From contig CAJQUW010001409.1 in the NCBI GenBank assembly GCA_907163375.1, positions 1,116,001 to 1,180,000 on the forward strand: a stretch of 64,000 nt of DNA, read 5' to 3'. The stretch is from Prostheceraeus crozeri. Taxonomy: Eukaryota; Platyhelminthes; Polycladida; Euryleptidae. A program made the translations under genes and the position numbers. The notes beneath the pieces were generated by a model. It had not been told where the DNA came from, searched no databases, and saw nothing but the letters and a program-made list of their open reading frames with translations. Below, one piece after another: positions 43,611 to 56,562 of the stretch (positions within the stretch are counted from its first letter, which is position 1; each line of letters begins with the position of its first letter).

Positions 43611-44167
43611 AAATCGACAGGGCAAGCGTAGAAGAGGTTAAAGAAATGTAAAGTGTCTGGGCCATATCAAGCTAAGACGGCGGAGGTCTGTAAAGGAACT
43701 TGATAGTATCTGTAGAATCGCCCATCCGACTGATACTACTTCGGAACTTTCGAAACCTTGTCCAAACTGAAAACACCGTGAAAGTGCAGATATCTTAGGC
43801 AAAAGAAATAAATCATTCAATTAAAGAGTGTGACTTTGTCCTCTTTCTTTTACGAAAGATGAAAGCTGGATCATCACATCTCAATTTCGTCTATTTGAGA
43901 AGTCATGAGCTACGCTGCTTCAATAAACTGCTCAAATTTCTTGCATCGCTCACAAGAAGAATGAATCATTCATAAGTGAGAGTATTAACAAGGATATTGA
44001 TCATTTTGAACGCTTCACAGCGTCATTTGTATAGAGGTTGGCGGTTCGAGCCCCGACAGACTTTGACAGAATTTGATTTAACGATTATTCATTTTTCTCA
44101 TATCAAAATGCTGTTTAGTTATTCTAAACTTGTAGCCCATCGCAAGTTGGAATTAACAATCTCTTAA
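43611..44167. other. Gene-free spacer with B-box-like word
   Basis: No gene recognised. GGTTCGAGCCCC at 44043-44054 resembles a tRNA B box, but the A box is poor. It may be the tail of a tRNA-derived SINE. Confidence 0.35.
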
Positions 44168-46836
44168 GGTACGTTCACACATGAGAGCTGATAGCTGATA
44201 GATGAACTCCGTTCATCCTGATAGCTGATAATTGAAACCAAATACTGCCCTTCATTCTCACAAACCACCCCAAAAATCAACCAGTGCAGGAGTGACCTGA
44301 TAGCTGTTTAGAGCTGCAATTACAGCTGCTCTCAGAACACGGTCATACCACTATCGTCTATCAGCAAATAATTTTACGATTGTTTCTATTTTTGGTTCAT
44401 AACTGTGCAAGCGCTTCGAAGTGTGGTCAAACTTGAGAGCTGACTATCAGATATTTAATCAGTGGTTGCGATGTAGAACAGTCGAACAGTCACCGCAACA
44501 CTCTACTTTCTATAAATTTCAGCAGAGAAATGTATGGCCCGCGATTCGTACTTTTCATTTGTGTCTATACCTGATATCGACGCTTTCATTTTCCTTTGAT
44601 CTTCATTTAATTGACTTCGCAAATTATGAAGCTTACGTTGTATTTCTTCAACATCGCTTTTCAGCGCAGTTGAGATTGTCTAGAATACAAGTCTGTGGTC
44701 GCATCGCTCCTCTGTAGTCTATCCCGGTATTCTCCGTTCGATGCGTCCCACAAACAATGATGGTTCTCATACAGTGCGATCAGAATTTCAGTTGATTGGA
44801 ATATATGAATGACAAACTAGAAGCTGCTGCAAATTCTGGTGTAGATTGGAAATTAGGTCTACCGGTAGGGTAGAGAGGGTTACGCCTCCTCTAAGTGAAA
44901 ATGACTTTCTAGGAACTTATTGGACATATTTAGACCAGATTCTAAAAATGAATAAAGTCACCCCAAAGAACTTTGAATAAATAAGGTCAGTATGTCAATA
45001 GTGATGAATAAAAGAAATATGTTTATCAAAACTCAAAAAGTAGGCCTACTACGTGGGAAAATGCCACCCCGGGGCGTCTTACCCCTTAAGTATGGGGCGC
45101 TTCATCTTCCTCCACCTATCGGTTATTCCTCATCAATTTGTTGGTCAATAAAAACGCAAAATCGAGAAAATGCAGGTTTCGGTCTTGACCACTGGTACAT
45201 CCACACATGTACATATTTTTTCGTTTTTCGAAAATATCTAAATGATATTCGATTGCGTCAGAAAATCTCTATGTAAAAATATTGTAAAAGTATTTCAACA
45301 GAAGTAGTATGTATTACTAAACCATTGTATTTTACAAACAAATTAAGTGGAGCGACTTTTGAACCTAGTACATTTTGCTATACACTGTATTATATTCTGG
45401 GGCACGAAATTTCGCTTGAATTAGGCACGAAGTTTAGGCATCAATTCTGACCAACACAAGGCACGAAGTTCATAGTGTCGAGTTCGTGCCCATTGATTTT
45501 TCCTTTGATTTCATTGGATAAGCAAACATTTGGTTTGGTGCCTATTAGTGCCTAGTGGCGCCTCGAGGCCCTAGAAAGGCACTAACTAGGCGCTAACTGG
45601 CACGTCATTTCGGCTTCGTGCCTAAGTTAGTGCCCTACAGTTTACAATGCAAGTAGGCATAACTCGGATAGCTAAAATGATCTATATCTCCTATGAGAGT
45701 TGAGAAATCAATTGGGGCATTTACCTCACTTTACCCTACTCATCATTTAAAAGTCTAAGCACTCGTCGAAATGCATATACAACAGCTTGGCGACAGCAAT
45801 TAATCTTACTATGATTCTCTCCTCATTTCTATGTGACTATCAACATAACTCATCAGAAGCACTCTTCTTTGGCGAAATTCGGATAATGATGGATGGGCAA
45901 AACTTGACTATGGCCTACCAATACTATGTGCACCGAGACTATACTTTACCACAGAATGACGTGGTCTTGAAGCGTCAGGTGTTGTTAATAACACGAACAA
46001 TTCATCTGATAAATCTCCGCATTTCAAATTGTATTATTATAATATGCTGATATTTACCCGCATTTTACCTTAAGAAATGGAACCTGAAATTTGGTCTGCC
46101 GGTTTAATAGGCCATTGATCTGTTACATGACTTTGAGCAATGAAGCAATGGTCATATGAAAATTGTACGCAGCTTAATTTAGTACTCAGGAATGATAATA
46201 ACATGCAATATTAGATAAATCAGTCTAAAAAATATTGTAACATCAACTAGTGCCATAAAAACATCAATTTATCAAGCTCATCTTTCAAATAACAGCGAAA
46301 GGCTTTAACTTAGCAAAGAAGATTGCTGATGAGATGACGCTTTATCGATTCACATTCAGTCAGAATAAGGTGCTTCATATGGCTTGATTGTAGAAAAAAG
46401 ACAGAGGTATATGAACGCCCAAACATATTAGAATTCTTCTATTCTGAGCTCTCAGAAAAGTTGAAATGCATTAAAGGCCTACGCTTGCTGATAAGCGTTC
46501 GAAACTGATAGTTGAGCTCTCAGAGGTGGTTGCACTATATAGAAGTTACTTAGGAGTTTCTATAATGTCCAACTATCAAGGCGTTCATCAAAGTTACTAT
46601 AATGACCCGATCACACTATCTCTCAGCTAACACCTATATTTGCCACGCCCGAAATTCTTCGCCACCCCGCACCGAAGACCATCAAAGTTGATAGTTGCTT
46701 TCATGGTTGGTCACTTTGATGGTTGTGCTAGTTACAGTAGCTTGATTGACGTTGTAAGTCGGCAATGAGATCCTTAGTTTAGGCATTTGATAGGCCAATT
46801 GCTCAACTATCAGCTCTCATGTGTGAACGTACTTTT
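44168..46836. mobile_element. Unclassified non-autonomous DNA transposon with 26-bp ends
   Basis: The first 26 bases from GTACGTTCACACATGAGAGC (44168) recur inverted at the right end (to 46836). Subterminal TGATAG/CTATCA words are dense on both sides (44187-44235, 46590-46700). No transposase-like frame. A MITE (45383-45649) sits inside. TTAAG on the left and TTTTAG on the right give no clean target duplication. P-like or Kolobok-like families are possible, but I do not assign one. Confidence 0.7.
45383..45649. mobile_element. CACTGTA-ended MITE, copy 2
   Basis: Inverted relative to copy 1 at 36957-37217. It begins CACTGTA and ends with CAATG, with the same GGCACGAAG hairpin words and the same central segment TTTGGTTTGGTGCCTA. 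It lies inside the 44168-46836 element, so it inserted there after that element arrived, or moved with it. Confidence 0.7.
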
Positions 46837-47810
46837 AGGCTTTCGAGGAATCTGAAAATGTGTAACTATCTTCTTTACTTATTTTCTTTGTCTAGACATC
46901 ACCAAAAACCATTTTAAATATCGGTTGATGAAATAATTGGAATAATAAATAATAGATAATATTTTAATGTATAGACACACAACGAGACACTTTTCCCATA
47001 CGTTTCTCATACGCTCCCGTAAACATCGCCTTTTCCTAATTGCTCTAAAACGCCCACCAATTTTCTTGTCAGTGTAAGATAAGATGTAAGGTCTTTTCCG
47101 GATTGCCGCGATTCATGTAACAATTGCCATATTCGCATACGAGATCATCAATCTGTGTAGACATTAAGACTGCCTCATGTTTGGAATCTCATCGTTTGAT
47201 TCATGCTGACAGAATTTGATGGCGCCAATAGTTGTCTCACTAAGATAAGAGTCTCTAGATGAATATTTTCCTATATGACACGGAATTCTCATTGAGGATG
47301 AGACCAAGTATGGAAGTAGCGGCAAGTGTGACTAGCAGATAAAGACACTTCAAATAAAATCCTAAACGTTCAATCAAACGATTAGAACAAGATCCACACT
47401 GCATGAATTTTGTTTTCCTTGCCCAAATTCTATGAACTTGTGATCATGCTATGATATTGAACGTAAAATGAAGAATGTAAAATGTTGAACGCACTTGCTA
47501 GGTAACTTGTCAGCAAAATGTTAAAGAAAAGTAGTGTTTAATGAATACCCGTCGAAATTTCGCTAACATGCTAAATGCATATCTCAAATTTTCCTAGGTA
47601 TAGGACTGCAACTTTAAACAGGGAGATGTGTCAAAGTTGAGAGATGTAAACTAGAATTCCGTTGCATATCTTTTAATTGTACTATAGAGAGGTAATTGTA
47701 AATGCGCAATTACCTCGCCAACCATTCTATTGTAAATTTCACTTAATCTGTTCTTAAATGTGTTTACTTGATTATTTTAATTTGTATATAAACCTCATTT
47801 TGCTGATTTG
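46837..47810. other. Gene-free stretch
   Basis: AT-rich, no gene, RNA or repeat supported. Confidence 0.5.
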
Positions 47811-47870
47811 ACTTGATGCCCTGATGATGTATCAATACACGATACGAAATCGATCGACAATGAATCAAGT
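47811..47870 (+). ncRNA. Hammerhead-ribozyme-like motif
   Basis: CTGATGA (47821-47827) is followed by stem II GTATC/GATAC (47829-47833, 47841-47845) with a 7-base loop, then GAAA (47846-47849). Next comes a short self-complementary TCGATCGA in the place of stem III. An outer stem I pairs ACTTGAT (47811-47817) with ATCAAGT (47864-47870). This is the order of a type I hammerhead as found in Penelope-like elements and retrozymes. The base before the expected cleavage site gives GAC, not the NUH needed, so it may be inactive or only a relic. Confidence 0.45.
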
Positions 47871-50800
47871 GTTTTTGTATTTATGTTTTGGTCGTATAGT
47901 AGTATACAATGAACTAGATCTGCTGATGATTCATGACATTAGATGAAACAGCAGCTAGGCCTGTGCCCTTTTTTTATCTGAGGATGCAACTCAGTGTTCA
48001 ATTTTTCTATTTAACAGTTGCTAGAAAATCCCCTCAGGTCACTAGTTCACCCGTGAATGGCACAAAACCTCACTCACTCTAAAATTCACTTTTACGCTTC
48101 GCCTCCTCGCTGAAACATTGCATGCTTCCATTCATTATAATCTTGGTCATTCTGTTCATTTTCAAACTGCGCGAAATCATTGAATGCACCTATATTCTGG
48201 ATTGCACATACTTACACGTTGCATCTGCTATTATTTTAAAACATGCACTTTCAGAATTGTTATGCATGTCAGATTCGAGAAAACACGAGAAGATACAAAT
48301 TTTTAAATTTTTAAATTTGCGAAGTTCAGCCATTTGTTATACATCAAGAATAATTGCATTCAAAATCATTCAGATGAAAGATTTCACAATACCAAATATA
48401 AAATTTGTGATATGTGGGCTGAATAGAACATGCTAGTTACAAAAAATGGTATTTATTAATTGTGCGTGTTATAGAACCTCAATTCATGGCTCTCCTTAGG
48501 AAATAGCATTGTCTTGATCTAGGTAGCGATTGTGCTGTCAGACAGAAGAATTCAGCTTCTGTCTTTTCTGTTTTGAATTCCCTTTTTTCATGGTTTCTAT
48601 CTGCTAGTGGTGGTACTGACCTTTTTCAGAAACTTAAACTGCACTTGAATGATCTTGAGTCCATAGCTTCCTTCTCGTGAAAAATGAAGTGATGCAGATG
48701 TTCGAATAATGTGGATGAAATACTGCATTTCTTTATCATTTTTCAATAAGTTCTCTTCCGATCAGTGCATCAGCTACTCGTGTAATCAATGGATCAGTTG
48801 CCGATTTCACGATACTCCAGTATCGTATACAGTATATTAGATTTATTAGACAAATCAAAATATTTCAATATTAAATAATTCACAGGTTCTCCGCAATAAA
48901 TTAATCAAACGTCTAATAATAATACACAAATGAGTAATAGAATAGCAACAAAATGAGATACAAACATTCTTCTTCACTGTTTAACGACTGCTATTTTCAA
49001 TTGAACTTTCACATTATGGTGTTCCTGCTTGGTATGCGTGGCAGGGCTATAAATTTTTACAATTTTATTAGATGTTCATAGTTTTCGCATGAAATTAATC
49101 GGTTATCGAACTTCCCATTCTGGATAATAATTATGACTCATAATAATAAAAACTAATAATTAGTGACTCATGGATGCTACTAAAACTGCTAAAATTCGAT
49201 TTCAACAAAGTTGCACACTGTTCTTCTTTTGCATACATTATAAATATGTGCCCTCAGAGCCTCAGCATAGTCGTGATTGCACAATTTTCTACAACTTTTT
49301 CATGATTTAAGTTGGTACAGTCCAACCCGCATTTGATAAGGGAAGCATCGGTATCAACGAATATGCTTTTATATGCCAGTTGTTCTGCAAAGTCTTCATC
49401 TAAGTTCTACTTTTTTTATCGACTTTTAAGATTCGCAGTATTGTCTCTAGAAAAAGAATAGCCTTTAGCATGTTTCGCATATAGAATGTCCGATAATCAT
49501 TACTTTATTCAGAATATCCATAGACTTCTCTATAAATAGTGGAATTATCTATACAGTGCAAGTTCAATGACCAATCTTACTTGTTTTGTCACTACTGCAG
49601 GTGCAATGAAGGAAAGTATTATGCGAAACAGCTAATCTTAGGTCAATTTTAGCTTACCCCTACTTTGATAAGGAGGGAAATTTCGCTTCCGGTCCAGATA
49701 GCCATAGTTAATAGAGGAGTCTATGAGAATATCCTACATACAACTTCTTGTCTAATAAATATGCACCTTTGCATGCATATTGTGCATTGTTGAAGCATGT
49801 ACTTTTAATAACCATCTAGAGATCGCATTGGACAGCTTTGATTCATCCTGATAAAATTTTGAAATTGATGAAGGAGCAATGACTTATTCTTCTCTTATAA
49901 ACTATGATTAATAATTTGGTATTGATTTACAACGTTTCTTCAACGCTCGCTGAGAAATTTACTATTGGAAGATGTCTATTCCAGTGTAGTGGTTGACGGA
50001 CAATGAAGATGTATTCTAACTGAATAATATCATGCATGTTTGTAAAGACCTTGCTACAATTCATTTCAAAGTAGATCAGCTGACTTTTGGCTAATCGCAG
50101 GAATTTGTATGTGGCACTTTTTTGCAGACAACATGAATATCGATTGTCCAAGGAACCTTGATGGTAGTGATAACTTGGCTTGGTTTATGTCTTCATGAAT
50201 GCACTGGAAATAAGATGCTAATATAGAGAAAATGACCTCAAAGCAAGGTTGGATCTTGGGTTTTCTATTAATGCTGAATATATACAGATCAAGTTATAAA
50301 AATTAATATTTTGATTTGAATCTTAGGAGAGGTACAGGAAAAGAGCATAAAGTTCTTATATTTTATCAAATTGCCACTGGATTCACAGAATATTTCAACA
50401 ATGAAATACTTGTGATTTCTAGCTATTTCATTCTGGGCTGCATTTGTGCATATTGAATTTTTATATACTTCATATTACATTTTATATCTTCGCACCCTTA
50501 ACTTTCTGCGATAGCCGACATTTATCGAAAAATAAATTCATTCCGATTTCGTATTCTAAATATGTTTAACCATGCACTTACTGCGCAGCTATAATATTAG
50601 TCATGTTTGTTTGTATTTCTGAATGATAAAATGAATAAAATTGCTTTTCTATGAGCAATGTGTAACTCAATCATAATTAAATCAAAGATCTTCAATTAGT
50701 CAGTTTATCAGTGTAGGTTAAATTAAAAGAAAGCTGTATGACGCAATACATGTACTTAGGCTAGTAATTACAATTGTTGCAATAATAAATCGTTTCCCAC

Positions 50801-53033
50801 TAATACCACATTTCTGATGGGCCAAATAGGATTTTGGCCTATAGAAGAATCTCTATGTCAGCACAAAATACGAAGAATGTACTTCGCTGACTTGATCTCA
50901 TTCATTTATTTAATCTTGGGCTAGGGTTGTGGGTTTTGGCCCCAAGTTTTTGCCCAACCTCGAAAGGATATACTATACTAATTAAGCTAATCTAGCACTG
51001 CTGAAATGTCCTGGCAAGTGGTTTTTTTGTTAAGTTGTATTACGAGCGAATTATGCGGAAGTCTTCCCGAAAGCCGAGTCGTCCATACATACAGGCTCCT
51101 TATGCGCGGATCTGAATGTAATGAAATTGTGTCGCGCTTGACAAATTCGAAGTCAACAAATTTTCAGTGCCGATGATAAAAGCAGAAAGCATATTATTCA
51201 TTTCTGTCGACAATTGTAATTTTCATCAGAACATCAAGCAAAATTGCTTTCTTTCTTCAACATTCACTTATGCTCAATGGAATTATCTGCAACCAGTTAC
51301 ATCCGATCACAAGTCATATAATTTCTGATCTCTCAATGTAATGATAGCAAACCGATACCTCTTCAGATTTCAAATTTAAACGACCTCAGTTATCACAAGA
51401 CGCGTCAGATTAATCATCTGAATTGCGGACGCTGTAATGACACGATTTCAACAGATTTTCAACACGATTGTACCGGACGACCTCTCCCTCTCTCTCTCTT
51501 CAACATAGATAGAACTCACCCATAAAATCAGGAAGAGAGGAATTACTCGGTAATCGTCTGTGCGCTTTGTGAAATGGGATCAATACATATCAATTCGCTT
51601 AAGCAATACAATCTGTTCTTGCCGGTGATTTTGAGGATGCTTGCGACCTCAGAATTAGATTGTCTGAGCGCGTCCATTTACTAGATACAGATACAAACAG
51701 GAACTGTGGGCGGGATGAATTTTTTAGTCGAATACGTAAAATAGTCACTCACTACATTGTGGATTGTTGTGAATTCCTTCATATTGCATCAATCTCCACA
51801 ATTCCTTCAGATTCGAGGAATTCAATCCATTGTGCATTTTCTTTGTCGATAAGAAGACACATGTGAAAAGACACAAGTCACAAGACACTGCTATGGCTTC
51901 TTCATTGTTCCAGCATTGTCTAAGGCGGCTTATGACTTATTCTGTGTGCCAACTCTCATTGCAACGTATAAGAATTTTGTTTGCAGCAGATGACTTACGA
52001 GTGACTTTACCATTGAGCTTCCGGCCTTTGAGCAAATGAGATGAGATACAAATTTCGAAATTTGGATAAAGTTACTTGATACGTCATTGACATTGTAAGA
52101 TGCAGCATTCACTTTAAAATGTCTCCTGCTCGACTTTTGATGCTATTTCGAAATACAAGTGTAGATAGTTAATTGATTAACAGTGAAAAGGCAAAAAATA
52201 TTCCTTGAAATAACTTCTAATGTTCACCCTAGAATTAGTTTTTTTGACAATATTAGAATGAAGTTGTAAAAATAATGACTTTTATAACTTTTGTCTGTCT
52301 GAGATATAATGCAAAACAACGAAACTATAGTAACTATGCTAGACGAATTTATGCAAAGCTATTATCTGTTGGGTTGCAATTATCAACCGCTAATGAATAA
52401 TTGGCACAGATACTATCTGTAATGGCTCAGTACTCCACTTTGAATTAGTCTTTTAACAGACAGTTGATTTCATTCTGGGTTTTGCATACTTTTTCATAAT
52501 AAAAGTTTATTTTAGCATTTTTTTCGGAATCTAAATGTATTTTACTGAAATTCATCGCACTTTGGTGAATTATTCCATCAAGAGAATCAATTAAATAGAG
52601 TAAAGATGATTCTGATTTACTCATACTTGTACCTTTGTAAGGGTAAGGATTCAATTCCATTTTAGATTTTGAAAGCACTTATTCAAAATGAAAAATATAA
52701 ACAAATAAAATGTACTTCGTTAATAATGAACATGAATGCGCAATGATTAGGGCTGTTCGCGATGCGCCGATAATCCAGTAATTTCTATTTAAACCGGTTT
52801 TCCGGAAATTGCACCGAAAAGTCTGACTTTCGACAACTTCGATATTTTACTATATCTTAATGATAATCACTTTTCGCTATGTTTTAGTCACAGCAAATGT
52901 ATACATGGAGAGAGAAAGATTCTAAGCGAATAATAGAAATATCCCAACTGAGATACTATTTTTCCATTCTGGATTCCATGCTAATTTCTATATCATGAAG
53001 AGTAGTTTCTATATCATGAAGGGTAGGACATGA
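47871..53033. other. Long gene-poor stretch
   Basis: About 5.2 kb without a gene, RNA gene or transposon I can name. The open frames are short and AT-biased. A CTCTCTCTCT run lies near 51485-51500. Host regulatory DNA cannot be excluded or shown. Confidence 0.5.
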
Positions 53034-53561
53034 GCCGGGATCCGATAACTGCATGCGTGATCCGAGAGCCAATGGGTTATGATCCGGTAAATGATCCGAG
53101 ATCCGGTTTGATCCGATAATGAAATTTATGCCTATACAATCGTTCAATGATTACGATATAGTGGTATAACTTAGCTATTTATATTTTGTGGCCAAAAAGT
53201 AGCACATTAATTTTCCACCTGAAAAAGAGCACTTCATTGCAAGGCTATAGGGCCTATATAAGGCATTGTTTGTAAAACTAAGTCATCGTGAAAGACTAGT
53301 TCTTATTTGAGGAAACCTGGTCTGAGGCCTACTAGAAAATTAATATACATTCAGGAGACAAGAGAGGGTCTACATTGCATGATACTGACATTATCAACAG
53401 AAATATTCATAATAAGAATAATAATAGCATATTGAATCACTGCATACAGAATCGGTGATCATTACAAGCTCAACGATGACAATAAAGGTGCAAGACACAA
53501 AAAGAAGAGAGCATAGGTTACCACAATCCAACGAGGAAATAAAAACAGTGAATAATCCCAA

Positions 53562-54800
53562 CTATTTACAAAAGTTACTAAATGATCTCTTAAAACGGCT
53601 AGTTTTAGCAGGTGGTGGAGAGAGCTCACAAGAACGACGAGTGGTATAATTGCGCGTAGGGCGTACACAAAACAATTCACGAAGTGTATTACATTGGTTT
53701 TCAACTATACACTTGAGCAGCTTGCGACAGGACTTATCAGCAGCCTGAAAAATGTTGTTATCATTATGAAGATTAATACCAATTATCTTATAGACTACTC
53801 TTCGCTCCACACGTAAAATGTCATTTTTCAAATACTCTGCAGCATTGCAAAAGCAAGTAAACGAATACAGCAAAACTGAGCGAGAGCAAAACAGCATGAG
53901 CAAAACTAATGCTACATAGCAATTATACATGAATTTGGGATCACAGCCAGCTCTTCTAAGGTTACGGATGATGAAAATACGACGAGACGCCTTTTTCACA
54001 ATAGAGGAGAAGTGCGCATTCCATCTCATGTCTGAGGAGAAGATAACTCCTAAATATGAGAAGGACGTGACGTGGTGTAGATAACAGTTATGGTCAACAA
54101 GTACTGGAGAAAGCGACAAATTATTTTTTGTAACTATATCAAACATTTGCTGGCATTTAGTGGCAGAAAAACATTTGATGACTTAGAAACAGGATGATCC
54201 CACTCACTTTGTAAATTATCATCTTGATGATCACGGACAAAATGCAAGTACAAAAAATCATCAGCTTACTTGATTAGTTTCGTGTCACAACATATCGGAG
54301 ACAATTCATCAACCGAAAGGGCAAAACGGACAGGACCCAACACACTGCCCTGTGGGACGCCACTGGAGACATCACAGCATTTAGAAAGAGAATTATCATA
54401 CAAAACTCTTTGAGAGCGATTGAACAAAAGAATGAAAATCCAATTGAGAACTGAATTGCAACTGAAATTTTCTGCAAGCATCAATGATAACACTATGAGG
54501 CAATCGATCGAACGCCTTAGATAAATCGATGGACATCAGTCTGACGGCATCAGAGGCAGAGTCCAAATACAGGAGTATGTGATGTTGAGGTAGGACGATG
54601 GCGCTGGTGTTCCCAGACTAAGGACGTGGAATGAAGGCGAACTGAGACGTACTCATGACATCTTTGACAATAGGCAAAACATACTTTCTCGAGACAACTC
54701 GTTCAAACACTTTGGAAATTACAGGCAAAAATATGAATAGGCCTGAAATCACTGACTGAAGTGGGTTTATCATCGATGGACCTATAAGGTGGACGGAAAG
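53562..54800 (-). pseudogene. Non-LTR retrotransposon (LINE) reverse transcriptase, dead
   Basis: Minus-strand remnants in changing frames. From the N-terminal side come an SDFRPI and VISKVFER-like start near 54750, then MSIDLSKAFDRLPHSVII (motif A) near 54500-54540. SSGVPQGSVLGPVRF (motif B) follows near 54340. The ADD of motif C near 54260 is preceded by a stop codon. The C-terminal part has FSYLGVIFSSDMRWNAHF and RNLRRAGC. At least two frameshifts and several stops. The style is CR1/jockey-like, but the clade is not certain. 5'-truncated, as is usual for LINE copies. Confidence 0.75.
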
Positions 54801-55395
54801 CCGACATTTATTTTATAACATAGAATTGACTTTTCATAGAAATCATTTCTATTTCAAAAATGGCATCAAATCTAGTATAACAAAATATAAAAACCGTTAA
54901 CAAATTATCAGAATTTATCTCAATTTAATTCGAAATTTTGTGATACGAGTACAAAAAAACTAATTAAGTGAGTTACTATGGAAAAGAAACGGGACCACCC
55001 CCCCCCAACCAACGATTCAATCTATCTTTCTGCTGCCTTCGTTACTGCTTTATATCATTTTACATGTTAGCCCCAAATTCTTTTTTTAATGACTGTATTT
55101 GACACTGTATTTGAAAAATATTATGCAACACACGTTGGCCTAGTTATTAAAGTATGCACAATTAAAAATAATTTTCCAATACTTTGGTAGCCTCATGAAG
55201 GGTACGTGCACCTTAGATTGTAAAGTCGATATTTATTTTATAACATAGAATTGTCTTTTCGTAGAAATCAAGAATGGTACCAACTCTGGTGTAACAAAGC
55301 ATACAAAACTGCTAACAAATTGCAAAGAATTCATCTCAATTTGTTTCAAAATTTTGTAGTACAAGTACAAATAAACGTGTAAATTACCTACTAAT
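54787..55395. repeat. Diverged direct repeat pair
   Basis: 54787-54976 and 55221-55395 share TTTATTTTATAACATAGAATTG, shortened here in effect to its core ATAACATAGAATTG, and later ATCTCAATTT and AAAATTTTGT. Each copy is about 175-190 bases. No coding content. They may be tandem parts of one decayed element. Confidence 0.6.
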
Positions 55396-55718
55396 TATCT
55401 ACAGGGTAAATGATAATTATCTTTAAATGAAAAAAAAATTTTTCGCAGTAAATGGGAGGAGACGTGTGAACTGTGTTGTACCTCATATTTTTGTCAAATT
55501 ATGTCAAAATACTAATAAATTTTACTCACCCTGAATAATTTTTCATAATCATCATCAGTTTCAATAGAAAATAGCAAAATATACAAGTTGTCAGAACAGT
55601 TATTCCGCATCCTGTGCAAACTTAATTGCATGATAAATTATCATTGATAAGAACCTATACTTCTTATATAATAAACATTCCTCAAAAATATTTAGTTACA
55701 AAAATTAAATCGAACTGT

Positions 55719-56562
55719 TCAAACTAAAGCGATGCACTGACACAAATTTGCATTCGATTTTATAAAATAAACAACTATTGTAATGGAATAAACTTTTCTC
55801 ACAACCTCTAATATTGATTTTCGCTTTTTAATATAGACGCAGCTATGAGGAGGGAGGGATATTGTCTCAAAAAACGTTTTGCGAACATCAATGAGGAAAT
55901 GGCATTCGCTTTCAAAGATAGTAAACCAATAATATCCCTTATTGAACACTCGTTCAGTACTCACAGCTGAATGCGGCGCGGACAAAATATCGTGTGTAAT
56001 TTTAGAGATGTTTTTAAATTGCATTTGATGAAGGGACCATCATTTCAGAGGATCCACGGCTACTTCTTCGCACGGAAGGGATACGTAGGATGACAGTTCT
56101 TCTTTATATCCGCTGGTGGATTTCTTTCTGAAATAATTGAATATACCAGACTTAGTCTTTGTATTGCTCGAGGATTCGTCTCTCCCCTCTTTGAATGAGG
56201 GTAGATGTTGCTGCCGTCCTAGATACTGTATCGACGATTCCAGGACACTTGGATAAAGTTCCTCAAATCCAGTTTCAATGAAGAATTCCTGTTTTAATCA
56301 ATGATCTTGCAACACTGCACAGATGTAGTTATCTGTAAGATTATAACACCGTCAGACTTCTATGAGCTTCTGAAAGGGCTTCGTTTAGGTTCACATCACT
56401 CTCTTTACCAATCTTGTTATCCAAAAATTTGTGTAGGGTCACAGAGATAGGCATGACTTCATTCAAAGTAGGATATTTTGAGCCTAAGATATTTTCTGTT
56501 TCACCCATGAAATAGATACAGCAGTGAGCTAATTGCTTCGACAATCTTCCAATCCTTCTCAT
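55719..56562 (-). pseudogene. hAT transposase remnant
   Basis: Two minus-strand pieces. The upstream piece (56562-56341) contains LGSKYPTLNEVMPISVTLHK and resembles the middle of ZBED-type hAT transposases. The downstream piece (56024-55719) contains SAPHSAVSTERVFNKG, the hAT dimerisation-region signature, where families usually have SxxxSERxFSxAG. The catalytic DDE parts are not recognisable and the two pieces are in different frames. It is dead. Confidence 0.65.

Noticed and set aside
43995-44060. Possible tRNA or SINE head
   Set aside because: Only the B-box-like GGTTCGAGCCCC is good. No A box or cloverleaf.
45787-46050. 87-codon frame inside the 44168-46836 element
   Set aside because: No transposase motif, and length is within chance for this composition.
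51660-52039. Two overlapping plus-strand frames of 68 and 69 codons
   Set aside because: Overlap in different frames, no motif, no splice context that I could support.
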